From Ignavibacteria bacterium (GTDB lineage Bacteria; Bacteroidota; Ignavibacteria; Tepidaquicellales; OLB5), in NCBI GenBank assembly GCA_017303675.1, contig JAFLBX010000001.1:1003970-1067969 (forward strand): 64,000 nucleotides of DNA, written 5' to 3'. Below the pieces are notes generated by a model. That model was not told the DNA's origin. It searched no databases and worked only from the letters and a program-made list of their open reading frames with translations. A program made the position numbers and the translations under genes. Below are positions 8,047 through 15,603 of this stretch, piece by piece. Every line of letters begins with the position of its first letter. The first letter of the stretch is position 1.

Positions 8047-8413
8047 TTAGCGGCTTCAGGCAAGCCTTAATTCCTACGCTTTGTATTAAGTCTCATTGTT
8101 TTTTTGCCTTTGTAGGTGTCACGCTTGCGTGACACAAAGGATTATTCTGTAAATGCAATAGCCGCTAATATGTTTCAGGGCTAAAGCCCATATTTTTGGA
8201 TAATTTTTCCACGGTCTAAAGACCGTGGCTATTAAGATTTTATTTTAAGAAATGTGTAAGGAGATTCGTGTAATTTGTGAAATTAGTGGTTAAAGCTTTT
8301 TGGATATAGACTCCACAGGGAATACGAAGTTCCACAGACCCCCTCCTCCAAAGGAGTCCTTCGGACCGGCTTCGACGTACTCCTCCTTGGGAAGTGCGAG
8401 AGCTGCTTCAAGT
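8047..8413. repeat. Spacer with several dispersed repeat types
   Basis: No gene seen. Contains an inverted repeat GTGTCACGC/GCGTGACAC (about 8117-8135), an inverted repeat CCACGGTCT/AGACCGTGG (about 8209-8228), a TTCGTGTAATTTGTGAAATT element (from about 8265) that recurs at about 11622, and a C-rich/G-rich block with TCCTTCGGACCGGCTTCG (about 8335-8395) that recurs in altered form at about 11550-11610. These are short dispersed repeats of the kind that accumulate in intergenic DNA of this group. Confidence 0.6.
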
Positions 8414-11326
8414 CTATTTTACTTTTAATGGGACTTGTGATTGCAATTCGTTCAGCTGATTCTGATACCAAACATCGATTCCTTTATCACCCGAGTTTTC
8501 GATCTTATATTTAAACAGTTCAATCAAATTATATGTTACAGCTTCGCTGCTGTAAACAGGTGAGGCTGACATATAAATCAGCATTATCTTAAGGTCATTG
8601 CTGTTCAACCCGTATAATGAATTTATGAATGCTACCATAGATAATTCATCCATAAAGTATTCCGGTATGAAATCAGAAGTAATAACAGTATTTAACAATA
8701 CCGGAAACTTTCTCAGGTTATCAGCAGCAACAAATCGCGCGCCGTAAAACGGATTCCCCAGCATATCAAGCAATGTCTTTACTCCGGAGGGAGTTATATA
8801 ATTACCCAAAGCGAACGCAATATCTTTATTATACAGTTTTTTCTCAGAGCGTTCCCGAGCAAGCTCGCTTAATCTTGTGGTCACCTTATTTATAAACTCA
8901 ACATCGCTTGTATCATATTTTATTTTACCCAATGCGTTTATTGCCGAAGAGCGTAAGCGGTAATTTTCATCGTACGTTAATTGCAGTAAGTAATCCTTCG
9001 CCAGGGAATCTTTGGTTTCACCGAAGATGTAACACATCATGCTTAGCTCTGCCTGCGTGAAGACTCCCGCCCCGGTTGTGTAAAGTCTGAATTTATCGAG
9101 CAGCACCTGCGCTAATGACCATTGAATTTTCTGAGAAAGCACACGGAAAACCTGTACATCACGGTGATCTGTTGTGTTGAACTTAGTAACTATATAGTTC
9201 GCGGTGTTCGTGCTGTCTTCAACCAGTTTCTTGAAGCCATACTCCTGCCAAAGCGAGAAACGCGGCTCAATGGTTTTTGCCATCATGAAATATTCTTCGG
9301 TTGTATATGTACCCGGTAAGGGGTCATGACCCTTTATTCCTGATGTATCCGCTTTCCTGTTAGTATCAAGCTGAACCTTAAAATTATCGCCGCTTACCTG
9401 TTCAGGCAGGTCGGTGTAATCAAAATCTGTAAACACTCCCCAGTTTGAGGAGTTAATGAAAGTGCTGTCATAACCGGGTTGGGAGTAATAATCACTGCCG
9501 GAGGCATCAAGAAACACTCCAATGCTGCCGTATTCGCGCCGTGGATTGCCATAGCCGCGTGTGTTAGCCGGATACTTATTCAGGTAACCATCAGTGCCGC
9601 TTTCATCTATCAGAATGCCTATACCATCAGCATTGCCTGCGCCCTGGGAGAGCGAGTAAGCGGAATAGTTATCATTACCCTTAACATCCCACAGCATACC
9701 GAATCCAAAATCATGCCCGCATCCCTGCGATACTCCGTTTGACTGGTAGAAATCCCAGCCGTCATAATCTTTAAGCAAGCCAACAGCTAAATGGATTCCC
9801 GCGCCTTGGGAGTACTGGTAGCCGTTGTATTTATCGTGGCCGCCTTTATCAACAATTGCGCCAAGTGAATACCAATACGCGCCGCCCTGCCCGAAAATAT
9901 CAGTGTTATAAATATCGTTGCCTTCGCCTTCGATTATGAGTCCGATACCGCCTGCGTAAAAAGGTCTTAGTCCCAGACCATAACCCTGGCACATAGAGAC
10001 ATAATGATCGTTGTATCTGCCAATATCAAGCGAGCGCGAATCAACCAAATATGAATCATTCCCTTTGTTATCGATAATTGCACCAACGCCTTCGGTCATA
10101 CCGAATCCTTGAGAGTATGAATTGGCTATGTAAAAATCATTTCCTTCTCTATCAACAAGTAAGCCTACACCAAAACATCCCGCGCCGATTGAAAATGAAA
10201 TGCCTTTGTAAGTATCGTTACCTTTTTCATCGTAGAGCAATCCCAAACCCCCAATTGCTGCGCCAAGATTGCCTGAGCCTTTTGATTCATAAAAATCATC
10301 GCCTTCTTTATCGAAGATGAATGAGGATGAGAACAGCCCGCCTGCGAGCGCGAAGTCGCTTGAGGTGGTGTAGTAATCGTTGCCGGCGAGATCTATGATA
10401 CAGCTAAAACCACCGCCATCTAAGACCCCCCTTTGCCCCCCCTTGGTAAGGGGGGGATGTTCTATGTTGTAGATATCATCGGCACCGAGATCTATTATGA
10501 AATCGAATTTGCCGTTGTAGATGTTCTTACCGGGTCCGCCAATTGCGATGCGTATGCCGTCTTCATCGATATAATCTAAGAATTCTCCTTTAACAAATTC
10601 ATTTTCTTTTTCCTCAAATTGTAAGTTACCCAGTTTATAACTATTCAAAAGTTTGTAAATATAAAGGACTAAATCAAGGTATTGGTAATGGAAGAATCTG
10701 AAATTTGATGTTGCAGTTGGTTCAGATATTAATTTCGATAATGTTTCAATTACTTTTCTAGATTTTTCAATTGAGGAATCTCTTAAAATATTATATCTAA
10801 AGATATCTTTAGCATAATTATCTTCTGCTTCTTCTTCAAAGATAGCCAGGTAATTTTGTTGCAAATACTTTATTTCATATGGTGTAAAGCAATTATATAT
10901 CTCCCGTTTACCAATTTGGCTATTTGATTTTAAGAAATCCTTAAGCTCATTAATATTTTTGATGGGATCTAATACATATATTGAGTATTGGGATTCGTTT
11001 TGTGATTTTTCTAAACTTAACAAATCAAAACATTTTGTAAATATTACTCTTAAACTATCATTACACAGCATGCTCACACTATCTAACCATGTTTCGCTTC
11101 GCAATGGATTTGTCATCATATCCTTCACAAGCGGCAGGGTGAGCTTTACATCATTGGTCGGATTTTTTTCCGCGGTGGAGAAGAACTCAATGGGGATTGT
11201 GATATCTTCGCGCGTCAGCCCGCGGTTGCGGAGAGTTTGATCGAGCAGTGTGTTTATATCATGCTGCTGTGAGAAAGCATTCGAGCAGCTCAGTACAAGT
11301 GATAATATAAATATTAGCTTTTTCAT
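8414..11326 (-). CDS. Secreted GNDxY-repeat protein with C-terminal HEAT-like repeats
   Basis: 970 residues from the ATG at 11326, which begins a clear signal peptide (MKKLIFILSLVLSCSNAFSQ). An upstream GTG extension is rejected. Residues 30-260 are helical. From about 265 to 640 there are about ten tandem units of roughly 27 residues with the pattern GxGxxxDxxGNDxYxxxxxxQGxG, probably a beta-solenoid-like structure. From about 730 to 930 HEAT-like helices follow (RLRSSAINALGKI, DIAFALGNYITPSGVKTLLDML). There is no T9SS sorting domain and no lipobox, so periplasmic location is most likely. The unit near residues 288-298 contains PPLTKGGQRG, which is a translated dispersed DNA repeat. Function unknown. 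Flanked on both sides by repeat-filled spacers. Confidence 0.82.
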   Translation of the reverse strand: MKKLIFILSLVLSCSNAFSQQHDINTLLDQTLRNRGLTREDITIPIEFFSTAEKNPTNDVKLTLPLVKDMMTNPLRSETWLDSVSMLCNDSLRVIFTKCFDLLSLEKSQNESQYSIYVLDPIKNINELKDFLKSNSQIGKREIYNCFTPYEIKYLQQNYLAIFEEEAEDNYAKDIFRYNILRDSSIEKSRKVIETLSKLISEPTATSNFRFFHYQYLDLVLYIYKLLNSYKLGNLQFEEKENEFVKGEFLDYIDEDGIRIAIGGPGKNIYNGKFDFIIDLGADDIYNIEHPPLTKGGQRGVLDGGGFSCIIDLAGNDYYTTSSDFALAGGLFSSSFIFDKEGDDFYESKGSGNLGAAIGGLGLLYDEKGNDTYKGISFSIGAGCFGVGLLVDREGNDFYIANSYSQGFGMTEGVGAIIDNKGNDSYLVDSRSLDIGRYNDHYVSMCQGYGLGLRPFYAGGIGLIIEGEGNDIYNTDIFGQGGAYWYSLGAIVDKGGHDKYNGYQYSQGAGIHLAVGLLKDYDGWDFYQSNGVSQGCGHDFGFGMLWDVKGNDNYSAYSLSQGAGNADGIGILIDESGTDGYLNKYPANTRGYGNPRREYGSIGVFLDASGSDYYSQPGYDSTFINSSNWGVFTDFDYTDLPEQVSGDNFKVQLDTNRKADTSGIKGHDPLPGTYTTEEYFMMAKTIEPRFSLWQEYGFKKLVEDSTNTANYIVTKFNTTDHRDVQVFRVLSQKIQWSLAQVLLDKFRLYTTGAGVFTQAELSMMCYIFGETKDSLAKDYLLQLTYDENYRLRSSAINALGKIKYDTSDVEFINKVTTRLSELARERSEKKLYNKDIAFALGNYITPSGVKTLLDMLGNPFYGARFVAADNLRKFPVLLNTVITSDFIPEYFMDELSMVAFINSLYGLNSNDLKIMLIYMSASPVYSSEAVTYNLIELFKYKIENSGDKGIDVWYQNQLNELQSQVPLKVK
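10425..10457. repeat. Dispersed C-rich/G-rich palindromic repeat inside a coding region
   Basis: The run CCCCCCC TTGGTAA GGGGGGG, preceded by CCCCCCTTTG, lies in frame within the GNDxY-repeat gene and is read as HPPLTKGGQRGVL. The same kind of sequence occurs in spacers at 11440-11480 and 11550-11610, so this copy appears to be a dispersed repeat tolerated in the protein. Both homopolymer runs are seven bases long. Confidence 0.7.
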
Positions 11327-11744
11327 TAAATAAATATAAATGTTAGAGTGGATTAAAAGAATGAAAAACCTTGTCTGAAACCTCACCCTCCGGCTCCCTC
11401 TCCTAAAAGGAGAGGGAGAGCCATAGTCCGAAAGTTCATTTTCCCCCTCTCCTCTTGGGAGAGGGGGTCAGGGGGTGAGGTGTGTAATTATTATTTAACT
11501 TAGTGTCTATTCAACGTAATTTAAATTTTGGTCATCTTTTTTAAGACCCCCTCACATGTCTTCGCCAGTCCTTCGGCCGGCTTCGCCGTACTCTCCCTTG
11601 GTAAGGGGGAGAATAAATCATTCGTGCAATTTGTGAAATTCGTGGTTAAGGCTTTTGTTTATGATTTTGAGTACTCCTACTTATGAAACAAAAATCAATC
11701 TAAACGAGTATATAACTTAACATTACCAAAAGAGGTTTTAGACC
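11327..11744. repeat. Spacer with dispersed repeats
   Basis: No gene seen in 418 nt between divergent genes. Two related G/C-rich palindromic blocks occur: CTCTCCT(AAAA)AGGAGAGGGAG at about 11397-11418 and CCCCCTCTCC(TCTT)GGGAGAGGGG at about 11443-11467. Another block with CTTCGGCCGGCTTCGCC lies near 11570-11587. From about 11622 there is TTCGTGCAATTTGTGAAATT, a second copy of the element at about 8265 in the same orientation. Confidence 0.6.
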
Positions 11745-12677
11745 ATGAAACTCACAAAAACGTTAATTTTAGCTTTTATTCTGCCATTTGTTGTGGCATT
11801 AAATGCCTGTCAGGAACAGAGCGATAAAAATACTTTAAGCCAGGAACAGCCACGGGAATTTAAAACAGATGCACCTACCGGTACAACAGATATTGAATCC
11901 TCACCCAAAAACAAAGAATTTACCATAGGGGAAAACAAGTCAGACGGCACATTAAAACAGATAAATTACCAGCAGCCCACAGAAAATACTACACCTCAGG
12001 ATAAGCGGATGATAATCCGCACAGGTACAATGAGCATTGAAAATGACAGCTTTGATGAGACCGAACTTAAGGCTAAGGAGATCGCGAAAAATCTTGGCGG
12101 ATTCATAACCAACTCCACAGCCCAGGTAAACCAGAGCGGAAAGAAACAGGGGACACTCACCATAAGAGTGCAGGCTGATAAGTATGATGCATTGCTTGCA
12201 GAGCTTGCAAAGACAGGTAAAGTTATGAATCAGAACATTACCGGGCGTGATGTGACCGAAGAGTATGTTGACGCCGAGGCAAGACTTAAAACCCAGCGTG
12301 AGCTTGAAACAAGGCTGCTGCAGTTGCTTGCTGAAAAAACAGCGAACTTAACAGCAGTGGTTGAAGTAGAGCAGAAGCTTGCAAACGTAAGAGAGAACAT
12401 CGAAAAGACCGAAGGCAGAATGCGTATGCTCAAAGACCAGGCGTCGTTTTCAACTATTACACTCAGCATATATGAGCCCGCAATACTCAACACTTCTTCA
12501 GGCGGATTCTTTTATGAGCTTGAGCGCGGATTCGAAAAGGGTCTTACCGGATTTACAAAAGTATTGGCTGGTATCATAACATTTGTTATAGCAATGGCTC
12601 CGATACTTGCCATACTTGGATTTATAGTGTATATAGTTGTAAGGGTTATAAAGAAAAGAAAAGTTGTAAAGGCATAA
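11745..12677 (+). CDS. DUF4349 lipoprotein with C-terminal membrane helix
   Basis: 310 residues. The N-terminus is a lipoprotein signal (MKLTKTLILAFILPFVVALNAC, Cys22 as the lipidation site). A disordered polar linker follows. The DUF4349 core runs from about 88 to 250 (RMIIRTGTMSIEND, GGFITNSTAQ, GTLTIRVQADKYDALLAEL, VTEEYVDAEARLKTQRELETRLLQLL, then a long coiled coil, then ASFSTITLSIYEP). A single transmembrane helix (about 275-300) and a short basic tail end the protein. The family is envelope-associated; a structural or signalling role is inferred only. No partner genes are adjacent. Confidence 0.87.
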   Translation: MKLTKTLILAFILPFVVALNACQEQSDKNTLSQEQPREFKTDAPTGTTDIESSPKNKEFTIGENKSDGTLKQINYQQPTENTTPQDKRMIIRTGTMSIENDSFDETELKAKEIAKNLGGFITNSTAQVNQSGKKQGTLTIRVQADKYDALLAELAKTGKVMNQNITGRDVTEEYVDAEARLKTQRELETRLLQLLAEKTANLTAVVEVEQKLANVRENIEKTEGRMRMLKDQASFSTITLSIYEPAILNTSSGGFFYELERGFEKGLTGFTKVLAGIITFVIAMAPILAILGFIVYIVVRVIKKRKVVKA

Positions 12678-13037
12678 GTAATTGTTTGCAGAGTCCTTCA
12701 AACAGCGAAGAGACTCTGCAAAATACGTATTATATGAACAATGGGTTGTAACCCCTTGTTCATAGGAAAGCAAAGATATTGTTTCCAGCAGCATCCCCAA
12801 AAAACAATATAGAACGCAAAGGGATCTTTATGAGGGATCCCTGTTCTATTTTACAGAATTCTGAGGAGTGAAACGACGAAGCGGGGATAAGCCGTACTAA
12901 GTTAACACACCCCGTCACGCTGAAGCGTGACACCCATCTCAAGAGGGGAATTTTCAAATCATTACTAAAAACTTGTGAAATATGTGGTTAGTTTTGTAGA
13001 GAGTTTGGTTCGATTGGTGAGATCCTTCGGCTTCGCC
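12678..13037. repeat. Spacer with inverted and dispersed repeats
   Basis: No gene supported in 360 nt. GCAGAGTC (12689-12696) pairs with GACTCTGC (12713-12720) right after the DUF4349 stop but has no T-run. GAACAA...TTGTTC forms another inverted repeat around 12736-12761. GTCACGC/GCGTGAC lies around 12914-12930, and a shortened copy of the TTTGTGAAATT..GTGGTTA element is at about 12969-12990. Confidence 0.5.
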
Positions 13038-13787
13038 TCAGGATTGAGTTTCCTTAACAACAATTGTCTTAGCCCAGTTATCGCCCATACGGCGGCGGTC
13101 TTTGTTTGAGCTTATCAGTATGAGTTCGATCAGAATTAACGGCGCAAAGTGGATAATTATTTCGCGCTTAAATGAGCGCCAGCCGCCGATAGGTTTGCCG
13201 GTTGATATATCAACAACTTTTTGCTTTAACAGTCTTCTGGCTATACTTTTACCGCCAAACATATCACGGGAGTAGGAATATACTGCCCCTGCCAAAACAA
13301 ATAGTATAACAAATACTAAAAGAATATAATACAAAGCTCCGCTTCTGCCGGTTTGCTCCATTACAGCAGTGAACACTGCGGCAGGCAGCGCAATTATCAT
13401 TATTACAATAAATCTGTCAATTATAAACGCAGCGCATCTTGAAAGTACCGAAGGAAGCTCGCCGTAAACAGAGGTATCAGCCTCTGATTTGAATTTTGCG
13501 GTAAGCGGACCCATATCTGTCATCTGGCTTTTAAATGTAGGTACATTTGAAAATGGCCTGAGTATCAATGCAACAGCAAGGCAGGGCATAAGCAAAAGGA
13601 GCAGTGTTAACAATGCTGCAAGTACTACCGGGTATGTTCCTGTATCATCAGTTAAAAGCTCTGCAAAAAATTCAAAAGGACCCGAAAATGTTACAATAAA
13701 AAATAAGGTACCAATTGCACTTAACAGCAGCATTGATATGCCGATAGTACGAAAAAGCCAAAGAGGAATAATTTTGGGAGCACTCAT
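13038..13787 (-). CDS. RDD-family membrane protein
   Basis: 249 residues with two helices near the N-terminus (about 10-32 and 50-76) and an RDD domain in the C-terminal half: CAAFIIDRFIVIMIIALPAAV, a second helix pair (LYYILLVFVILFVLAGAVY), then the diagnostic SIARRLLKQKVVDISTGKPIGGWRSFKREIIIHFAPL. The RDD family is of uncertain function; some members act in ion or solute transport. The next gene on the same strand begins upstream at 14402, 54 nt away, and is also membrane-anchored, so the pair may be co-transcribed. Confidence 0.85.
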   Translation of the reverse strand: MSAPKIIPLWLFRTIGISMLLLSAIGTLFFIVTFSGPFEFFAELLTDDTGTYPVVLAALLTLLLLLMPCLAVALILRPFSNVPTFKSQMTDMGPLTAKFKSEADTSVYGELPSVLSRCAAFIIDRFIVIMIIALPAAVFTAVMEQTGRSGALYYILLVFVILFVLAGAVYSYSRDMFGGKSIARRLLKQKVVDISTGKPIGGWRSFKREIIIHFAPLILIELILISSNKDRRRMGDNWAKTIVVKETQS

Positions 13788-13841
13788 AAAAAATAAGTAA
13801 TTTTCTGTTTTACTTCATGAAAAGGATTTTTGTTTCAGGTC

Positions 13842-14402
13842 CTATTTATCATACTTTTTAAGATACTTAATGCTTTCCAGCAGCTGCTGCGCTTCTTTAT
13901 ATCGTTTATCCCCCTTTTTTATCTGTTTCAGGTGCCAGGCAGCTTTATCATATTTTTTTTCTGCGATATACTTTGCCCCGATAATATAATTATCTTCACC
14001 TGAGAGCTCGCCTTCGGGAAGCTCTTCTTCAGGCGTAGTTTCATTTTTTGTATTATCAGGCTCAGTTTCGGTCGGACCTTTTGTGACTTCCTTTTCTCCC
14101 GTAATTTCTTCCACTTTTTTTGTTATGGAATCAGATGAGCTGAAAAAAATGAAAACCGCAGCACCCAGAACTCCAATAAAAAGTAAAAGAAACACCGCAA
14201 ATACTATTGCTTTTCCTCCGCCTGATGACTTACCGGTTTGAGCCTGCCCTACCGACCTGAAGGGGTTATCATAAAAGGGTTTTATGTACTCTTTATAATA
14301 TTCCGGGTCTGCAGTTTGGTAATGTTTTGCAAGTTCATCAAAATACTGGCGGCTGTTTTGCCAGTACATTTCAAGCTCTTGTTTGGATGGTCCGCCGGTC
14401 AT
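13842..14402 (-). CDS. Single-pass membrane protein with acidic linker and TPR-like tail
   Basis: 186 residues, not recognised. The N-terminal ~65 residues are helical and polar (YWQNSRQYFDELAKHY). One membrane helix follows at about 72-95 (KAIVFAVFLLLFIGVLGAAVFIF). Then comes a Glu/Thr/Pro-rich linker, and finally about 45 residues resembling one or two TPR helices (AKYIAEKKYDKAAWHLKQIKKGDKRYKEAQQLLESI). The most plausible topology puts the TPR-like tail in the periplasm. It lies just upstream of the RDD gene on the same strand. Confidence 0.75.
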   Translation of the reverse strand: MTGGPSKQELEMYWQNSRQYFDELAKHYQTADPEYYKEYIKPFYDNPFRSVGQAQTGKSSGGGKAIVFAVFLLLFIGVLGAAVFIFFSSSDSITKKVEEITGEKEVTKGPTETEPDNTKNETTPEEELPEGELSGEDNYIIGAKYIAEKKYDKAAWHLKQIKKGDKRYKEAQQLLESIKYLKKYDK

Positions 14403-14546
14403 TTTTTATTGTAGTTTGTTGAGATAATTAATGTAAGTTAAAAATTTTTTTACAATAAAAATGTGCAATTTATTGATTAAACTCAAATATATTACTGAAG
14501 TCCACAAAATAGCTAAATTAATTAGTATATACCTTATTTTTTCCTA

Positions 14547-14576
14547 TTGACTTATAAATACTATTTATTATATTTG
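14547..14576 (+). promoter_or_regulatory. FCB-type promoter for the small RNA
   Basis: TTG at 14547-14549 and TATATTTG at 14569-14576 are separated by 19 nt, matching the Bacteroidota -33/-7 pattern. No protein gene follows on this strand for 1 kb. The transcript would instead cover the folded element ending at 14704. Confidence 0.7.
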
Positions 14577-14581
14577 TAACA

Positions 14582-14704
14582 GATTTAAGATAGTTCTTTA
14601 TATAAAATCAAAATTTTGCAGCAGGAGTTAGCTAGGTAAGGGTGGCTAACGTTTTTAGTACGAACGCTCCCAGTGTTCCGAAAAAACCTGCTGCGTTTTT
14701 TTTG
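14582..14704 (+). ncRNA. Candidate small structured RNA with built-in terminator
   Basis: A closing stem GCAGCAGG/CCTGCTGC (14618-14625 with 14687-14694) surrounds two hairpins: GTTAGC/GCTAAC (14627-14632 with 14645-14650) and GAACGCT/AGTGTTC (14662-14668 with 14672-14678, CCC loop, one G-U pair). Nine T follow almost at once. A good promoter lies ~40 nt upstream of the fold. The three-way-junction shape and isolated position suggest an independent sRNA of roughly 120 nt. It does not carry the conserved core of SRP RNA, 6S RNA or tmRNA, and no riboswitch consensus is recognised. The transcription start is estimated from the promoter. Confidence 0.55.
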
Positions 14705-14751
14705 CCCAAAATTATAAAAATAAGCATTATTTCCAAAAAATGGCAAAAAAA

Positions 14752-14779
14752 AACCGGGAAATTATCCCGGTTATTTTTG
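14752..14779 (-). terminator. Intrinsic terminator of the ACP-like gene
   Basis: AACCGGGA pairs with TCCCGGTT (14752-14759 with 14765-14772). On the minus strand the stem is followed by nine T. It lies 12 nt past the stop of the gene ending at 14791. Confidence 0.85.
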
Positions 14780-14790
14780 AAAATATCAGT

Positions 14791-15030
14791 CTAACCTAAT
14801 TTTTTTTCTATCAGTATAGCTGCATCTCCAACAGTTACTATCCCGTTTTCATCTCCCGGTTCATATCCAAGATCAAAGCTATCTTCAAGTTCAGTTAAGT
14901 AAGTGATTAAATCTGCAGGGGTTACAATGCCTATATCAGTTAATATTGTTGAATTGTGAATTTCCTGAACTGGTCTGCTTGTATAAACAGCAGTAAAATC
15001 GATTACCTGCTGATCAATAGAATTTGACAT
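14791..15030 (-). CDS. Acyl carrier protein-like protein lacking the usual DSL serine
   Basis: 79 residues of ACP size and pattern: a helix I-like N-terminus, TILTDIGI, then helix II (DLITYLTELEDSFDLGYEP), then IVTVGDAAILIEKKL, matching the end of ACPs (TV.DA...I). At the place where ACPs have DSL, the phosphopantetheine serine, this protein reads VTPADL. No serine is present there, so carrier activity by 4'-phosphopantetheine is unlikely. It could be a structural or regulatory ACP relative. It is transcribed alone or with the small gene at 15152-15400, 121 nt upstream on the same strand. The fold assignment is by eye and moderately sure. Confidence 0.6.
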   Translation of the reverse strand: MSNSIDQQVIDFTAVYTSRPVQEIHNSTILTDIGIVTPADLITYLTELEDSFDLGYEPGDENGIVTVGDAAILIEKKLG

Positions 15031-15151
15031 ATTTTAAATCCTTTCTTTAGTATTAATAAAAAGGCGAAACGATTTTCGTAAATATACTAAAAATTTACGA
15101 AAAAAATCAGTTTCGCCCTGTTAGATAGGATGGCAGTAATTTTCTAAAAAA

Positions 15152-15400
15152 CTAAGTTTTTTTTAATTTTTCAAAATCAATTATTTCTTCAAGTATGCCG
15201 TTTGCATCACAAATTCTTAATTCGGCTTTTTGGTTGTTCAACAGATTTTCTGCAAAATAAAGTAGCATCAGCTTATATTTTGCCTTTTTTACAATTGTGT
15301 TTGAACCTTCTTTTCTCAATACCCACCCGTTAATTCCGAATCCGGGTTCAAGAAAATATCTTTGTTTAACAGAAAAATCATTGCTCATAAATAAGGACAT
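15152..15400 (-). CDS. Small protein resembling DUF2188
   Basis: 82 residues (or 78 from the second Met at 15388). The order GWVLRKEGSNTIVKKAKYK, then LYFAENLLNNQKAELRICDANGILEE, resembles the W.V.REG...A...A.E.A....AEL.I....G.I pattern of DUF2188. There is no signal peptide or membrane segment. It lies divergent from the LKTF-family gene at 15604 and 121 nt upstream of the ACP-like gene. The family match is tentative and the function unknown. Confidence 0.5.
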   Translation of the reverse strand: MSLFMSNDFSVKQRYFLEPGFGINGWVLRKEGSNTIVKKAKYKLMLLYFAENLLNNQKAELRICDANGILEEIIDFEKLKKT

Positions 15401-15603
15401 TTTATTTAGTTTTTTTTATTTCAGAAATCGCAATGATGTTTTTTACATAAAACCCCATAATTATTCCTCCAAATTTTCACTAATATATATTATCATTTTT
15501 TTTGATGTAAAAGAAAAAAAACAGCAGTTGTCGAAATGTGATTTGCTAAATATAGTGGATTTTTATGTAAATTTAGTTATTTTCCAATAAATTTGTCGAA
15601 TAT

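Noticed and set aside
8283-8471. Small minus-strand frame over the end of the 970-residue gene
   Set aside because: Composed of dispersed repeat sequence and overlaps the real gene in another frame.
11327-11386. Extended start of the 970-residue protein at 11386
   Set aside because: It would begin at GTG, within repeat DNA, and would hide the signal peptide.
12498-12957. Small minus-strand frames after the DUF4349 gene
   Set aside because: They lie in repeat-filled spacer and partly opposite the DUF4349 gene, with no ribosome binding site or recognisable protein.
14582-14704. Candidate RNA as SRP RNA or 6S RNA
   Set aside because: The SRP loop (GGUCAGGUCCGGAAGG type) is absent and the ~120-nt three-way junction does not match 6S RNA's long bulged hairpin.
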